From NCBI GenBank assembly GCA_038233075.1, contig JBBSMQ010000009.1:72548-136547 (forward strand): DNA of 64,000 nt. The letters are read 5' to 3'. The first letter of the stretch is position 1. Each line of letters opens with the position of its first letter. Positions 60,839-64,000 of the stretch are shown here, one piece after another. The notes beneath the pieces were generated by a model. The model searched no databases. It was not told the origin of the DNA and was given only the letters and a program-made list of their open reading frames with translations. This DNA is from Iamia sp038233075. GTDB taxonomy: Bacteria; Actinomycetota; Acidimicrobiia; Acidimicrobiales; Iamiaceae. Position numbers and translations under genes: made by a program.

Positions 60839-62134
60839 TCAGGCCGTCTGGAAGTCGGGGGAGAGCATGGTGAGCGCCACCAGGCCGGGCTGGACGGTCC
60901 ACCGACGGCGGGCGGCCTGCTCGCCGGCGACGAAGCGCTCGTGGGCGGTGCGGGTCACCGGCGACGGATCGTCGATGCCGAAGCGGTCGAGGGCCCGGGC
61001 CACCGCCTCGGCCGGGGCCAGGTCGCCGTAGCCGGCGAAGACCCCGGCGTTCGCCGCCTTCCAGCGGACGTAGCCGGCGAAGGCCGCCCGCCCCCAAGCG
61101 GTCGAGGTCGAGACCCAGCCCTCGTTGTCCCGCCATCCGCCCACGTTGGGCGGGTTGTAGAGACGCTGGCCGCTGCGCTCGAGGAACCACTCCGGGTGGA
61201 CGACGGCGGCGGGCAGGTCGAGCGCCTTCATGGTCGCCGCGACCCACTCGGCCGGGCCGCGGACCAGGCCGGTGCGGGTGGCCGGAGCCCGGAAGTCGGG
61301 GTGGAGGAACAGGGCCCGGACCAGGGCTCGGATCTCCATGCCGGAGGCGGCGAAGGCCCCGGCCAGCGCGTCGAGGGTGGCGGGGGCGGGCGGCGGGCCG
61401 GCCAGGAAGGCCCACAGCTTGGCCGCGATGAACTTGGCGCACGCCTGCTGCTGGGAGCCGCGGACCATCTCGGTGATGGTGTCGGGGCCGTCCCAGGACC
61501 GGGTGATGCCGAAGATGGTCTTGGTGCTGCGATCGTGGCGCTCGGGAGAGAAGGAGTAGGTCTCGGTCGACCGGTCGAGGCCGTGGCCGGTCCAGGCCCG
61601 GGCCATGGCGGCCACGTCACCCTCCTCGTAGTGGCCCTGGCCCAGCAGGAACAGCTCCATGAGCTCACGCGCGAAGTTCTCGTTGGGGTTGCCGGCCTCG
61701 TTGGTCTCGTTGTCGAGGTAGATGAGCATGGCCGGTTCGACGGCCATGGCCTGGGCCAGCTCGTGGAAGTCGCCCAGGGCGAGGCGCCGGTAGGTCCGCA
61801 CCTGCTTGAACACGATCCGCAGGTACACCTTGTCGGTGCTGCTGGTGAACAGGCCGTGCCAGAACAGCGCCATCTTCTCGACCAGCGGCGTGGGGGAGGT
61901 CGCCATCCGGTCGGTCCAGTGCTGCGCGCCCGCCACCCAGGGCAGGTACCACGGGTCGTCCCTGTCCTCCACCGCGATCGGGATGCGGTCGGGGGGCGAG
62001 GCCGAGGTGTCGAGCACCCGGTCCACGACGGCGGCCCAGCTGGGCTGGGCCGCCAGGGCATCGACCTCGGCGCGGGTGCCGCCGAAGCCGGCCCGGCGCA
62101 GGAGGTGGGCGACGTCGGCCCGGGAGAAGTCCAT
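60839..62134 (-). CDS. DUF1800 domain protein
   Basis: A 431-residue protein of the DUF1800 family. Characteristic elements are DVAHLLRRAGFGGTRAEVDALA, KMALFWHGLFTSS, DNETNEAGNPNENFARELMELFLLGQGHYEEGDVAAMARAWTGHGL, FLHPDFRA, and YNPPNVGGWRDNEGWVS. No signal peptide is visible on this version, unlike its partner, so it may be exported with it or act inside. ATG 62134. It is transcribed first in the DUF1800-DUF1501 pair. Confidence 0.93.
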   Translation of the reverse strand: MDFSRADVAHLLRRAGFGGTRAEVDALAAQPSWAAVVDRVLDTSASPPDRIPIAVEDRDDPWYLPWVAGAQHWTDRMATSPTPLVEKMALFWHGLFTSSTDKVYLRIVFKQVRTYRRLALGDFHELAQAMAVEPAMLIYLDNETNEAGNPNENFARELMELFLLGQGHYEEGDVAAMARAWTGHGLDRSTETYSFSPERHDRSTKTIFGITRSWDGPDTITEMVRGSQQQACAKFIAAKLWAFLAGPPPAPATLDALAGAFAASGMEIRALVRALFLHPDFRAPATRTGLVRGPAEWVAATMKALDLPAAVVHPEWFLERSGQRLYNPPNVGGWRDNEGWVSTSTAWGRAAFAGYVRWKAANAGVFAGYGDLAPAEAVARALDRFGIDDPSPVTRTAHERFVAGEQAARRRWTVQPGLVALTMLSPDFQTA

Positions 62135-62174
62135 CGCCCACCCCCGTCGGCAAACGCCCTACGGGGTTGAGATA

Positions 62175-62187
62175 TCACGAAGCGTGA
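62175..62187. promoter_or_regulatory. Palindrome TCACG-AAG-CGTGA upstream of the DUF1800 gene
   Basis: A perfect 5-bp inverted repeat with a 3-bp centre lies in a short AT-rich gap, 41 bases before the DUF1800 ATG on the minus strand. The surrounding sequence (AAATTTCACGCTTCGTGATATC on that strand, in part) is the kind of AT-rich block that marks a promoter in this genome. The binding factor is unknown. Confidence 0.35.
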
Positions 62188-62218
62188 AATTTGTCGACGC
62201 GGTGGCGTCGGATCTCGC

Positions 62219-63715
62219 TCAGCCCAGGGAGGCCGCGACCCGCTGCAGATCGTCGGGGGAGAGGTCGCCGGCGACGGTGAAGGCGCGCTCTCCGTCGGTG
62301 CCCCAGAGCGACGGCAGCGCCGTCCCCTGGCTGACCATCAGCGCGGGGACGTCGCGGAAGGCACCCGAGGTGAGCATGACCTCCTCGGGGGTGACCGACT
62401 GGCCGCTGCGATCGAAGGGGTCGGGCCAGGTCTGGCCGGGCGGCACCGGTGAGGGCCGGACGGTGATGATCATCTGCTGGGGCCCGTCGGCGTAGCGCAG
62501 CGAGGCGATCATGGCCGCCTCGTCCACGTAGGCGCCGGTGAACTCGAAGCCGTCGGGCTCACCAGGGAGGAAGTCAGGCGTCAGCGGTGCCATACCGATC
62601 CGACCCTGGACCTCGCCCAGCTGCACGGGCTGGAACCCCAGCACGGTGGGCGCCACATCGGGCGGGATGTCCTGGGTGAAGTCGGCGCCACCGCCGAGGG
62701 CCACGTCGCCGAAGCGCAGCTCGCGGATGGTGGCCCCGTCGCGGGTCCACGTGATCCGGGTGGGGAGCAGGGTCTCGGTGTCCACGAGGTAGGTGAGCTC
62801 GGTGGCATCATCGAGCGGACCGGTGAGCTCCCACAACGTCCGACCGTTGATCTCGAGTTGCTCGGGCTCGACGTCGTCCTGGGTCGACAGCACCCGCGCC
62901 GCCGTCGCCAGGTCGTCAAGAGGCAGGTCCGCTCGGGGAGGGGAGGGGTCAGGTCCGCCCGGTGCCACCCCCTCGTCGTTGCGGGGTGGGAACCCGGCAA
63001 GGGTGTCGCGCACCACCCCGAAGCGGGCGTCGTAGGTGGTGAGGCGGCTGATCGAGGCGTCGGTGAACCGGAACGAGCCGTCCTCGGCGGCCTGGATGGT
63101 GAGTGTGGCCTCGGTGGGCTCCCCGGCGTCGCCCACGGCGCTGCGCTCGATCGTCGCCGACCACGTCCCCGCGTCGGCCAGGACCCCCATGCTCTGCTGA
63201 CCCAGGTCCGCGGTGCTGTTGCCCCGGACCGGTGAGCGGGCTCGTGATGCGGCGTTGTAGAGGGCGTACACGACGAGGCCGAGGACGGCGGCCACGACCA
63301 GGATCGCCGCGGCCCGGACCAGGAGCCCGGGCCAGCTGCGGACCGCTCGCGAACGGCCCGCCTCCTCGACGACATCGGACCGGCGGCGACGGACCCGGCG
63401 CGGGGTCCGTGTCGGCACGCCCCCGGGCGGCACCTGGGCTGGGGTGAGCGCGGGCGAGGGCCCCTCGGGATCGGGGAGGGAGGGCGGGGGCGCGGCGGCC
63501 ACGGCGTCGCGCTCGGCCTGGAGACGACGACCCAGCTCCTGCCAGAACGCCGGCGTGGCCGGCTCCGGGTCGAGGCTTCCCTCGTCGGAGTCGTCGGCCT
63601 CGGCGGCGTCGTCGAAGTCGTCGGCGGCCTCGAGCTCCGCCGGGCCCGCCGCGGCGGTGGTGGCGGCGGCATCGAGCGCCGCGTCGGCCTCGGCGGCATC
63701 GGAGAGATCGATCAC
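62219..63715 (-). CDS. Membrane-anchored protein with RseB/LolA-like extracytoplasmic region, start uncertain
   Basis: About 498 residues from GTG 63715. The first 120 residues are acidic then Pro/Arg-rich; a membrane helix LLVRAAAILVVAAVLGLVVYALYNAA lies at about 131-156. The exported part reads as repeats of beta strands (TWSATIERSAV, GSFRFTDASISRLTTYDARFGVVRDTL, ELTYLVDTETLLPTRITWTRDGATIRELRFGDV), recalling MucB/RseB or LolA barrels. Similar proteins often follow sigma factors. The same frame stays open upstream through acidic sequence (ADERRETRS) into the G-rich tract, so the real start may be outside the readable region. Confidence 0.6.
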   Translation of the reverse strand: MIDLSDAAEADAALDAAATTAAAGPAELEAADDFDDAAEADDSDEGSLDPEPATPAFWQELGRRLQAERDAVAAAPPPSLPDPEGPSPALTPAQVPPGGVPTRTPRRVRRRRSDVVEEAGRSRAVRSWPGLLVRAAAILVVAAVLGLVVYALYNAASRARSPVRGNSTADLGQQSMGVLADAGTWSATIERSAVGDAGEPTEATLTIQAAEDGSFRFTDASISRLTTYDARFGVVRDTLAGFPPRNDEGVAPGGPDPSPPRADLPLDDLATAARVLSTQDDVEPEQLEINGRTLWELTGPLDDATELTYLVDTETLLPTRITWTRDGATIRELRFGDVALGGGADFTQDIPPDVAPTVLGFQPVQLGEVQGRIGMAPLTPDFLPGEPDGFEFTGAYVDEAAMIASLRYADGPQQMIITVRPSPVPPGQTWPDPFDRSGQSVTPEEVMLTSGAFRDVPALMVSQGTALPSLWGTDGERAFTVAGDLSPDDLQRVAASLG

Positions 63716-64000
63716 CTCGTGGAGGGACGAGCGTCTGGCCCCGGTCGACCTGGTCTCCCGGCGCTCGTCGGCAACCAGGTCATCGCCCCTGCCGTGCTCC
63801 TCGGTCGCTCGGCCCCCCGGGTGCCGGTCGTCGTCGTCGGGGGCGGGGGCGGGGTCGGGGGGGGGGGGCGGGGGGGGCCGCAGCGGCGAAGGGGGGGGGG
63901 CGGGGGGGGGGGGGGGGGCGGCGGGGAGACGGCGGATCTCGACTCCGGCGGCCAGCTTACCGTTCTATCCGGCGAGGCCGGGGTGCCGGAGGGCGATGCC
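63716..64000. other. Low-complexity, probably corrupted window end
   Basis: Runs of G up to 18 long fill 63835-63930, interrupted by single C or A bases. This is not seen elsewhere in the window. On the minus strand it would encode Pro/Ala runs. The last 60 bases look normal again (a possible GATAGAACGGTAAG start region on the minus strand). Confidence 0.6.

Overview
The window is a very GC-rich actinobacterial chromosome segment, most likely from class Acidimicrobiia (Iamia/Ilumatobacter-like). Actinomycetota is secure from the gene order rnc-fpg-smc, glmU-prs-rplY-pth and mfd-SurA-like-mazG-eno-ftsB-DUF501-ppx, from the 33-residue bS22/AURKAIP1-type ribosomal protein, and from five luciferase-like F420-type oxidoreductases plus one F420-type PPOX protein. 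The class assignment is inference. No phage, insertion sequence, transposase, CRISPR array or replication origin was found.

Layout. 1-4471: end of rnc, a divergent Fpg/Nei glycosylase, smc. 4449-10427: leftward accessory genes (CPA1 antiporter, a methyltransferase/uracil-DNA glycosylase fusion, SDR, LLM oxidoreductase, flavodoxin-like reductase). 10538-12085: a 25-residue membrane peptide, bS22, and a multiply frameshifted LytR-CpsA-Psr gene. 12153-16001: tRNA-Gln and a rightward housekeeping run, glmU (truncated)-prs-rplY-pth. 16018-19755: mostly leftward accessory oxidoreductases. 20234-23653: mfd. 23798-25619: two damaged paralogous genes. 25736-30132: SurA-like lipoprotein, mazG, eno, ftsB-like. 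30269-34475: a leftward two-gene island (GT2/pyruvyltransferase fusion and a PP-loop-like protein) inside the conserved ftsB-DUF501-ppx order, with a leftover SDR tail at one border. 34700-42535: DUF501, ppx, GNAT, crotonase, a GalE2/acyltransferase pair, a PD-(D/E)XK Fe-S nuclease, a THUMP RNA methylase. 42709-58744: accessory metabolism (D-aminoacylase-type amidohydrolase, LLM enzymes, PPK2, siderophore-interacting protein, YeeE transporter, asnB, quinone reductase, TetR, nitronate monooxygenase) with tRNA-Leu at 47503. 58856-63715: DUF1501/DUF4214 and DUF1800 secreted pair and a membrane-anchored protein running into corrupted-looking poly-G sequence.

Two signals stand out beyond ordinary annotation. 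First, two unrelated families of short quasi-palindromic repeats (47 bp and 46 bp) sit just downstream of stop codons, usually as pairs; three of four pairs have a spacer of exactly 14 bp. They look like REP/REPIN-type composite elements. Second, eight accessory genes are broken by frameshifts, a nonsense codon or apparent deletions, while all long housekeeping genes are intact. This may be real gene decay or local assembly error, and reads must decide. The PP-loop/GT2/pyruvyltransferase island and the methyltransferase-glycosylase fusion are the best candidates for undescribed biology.
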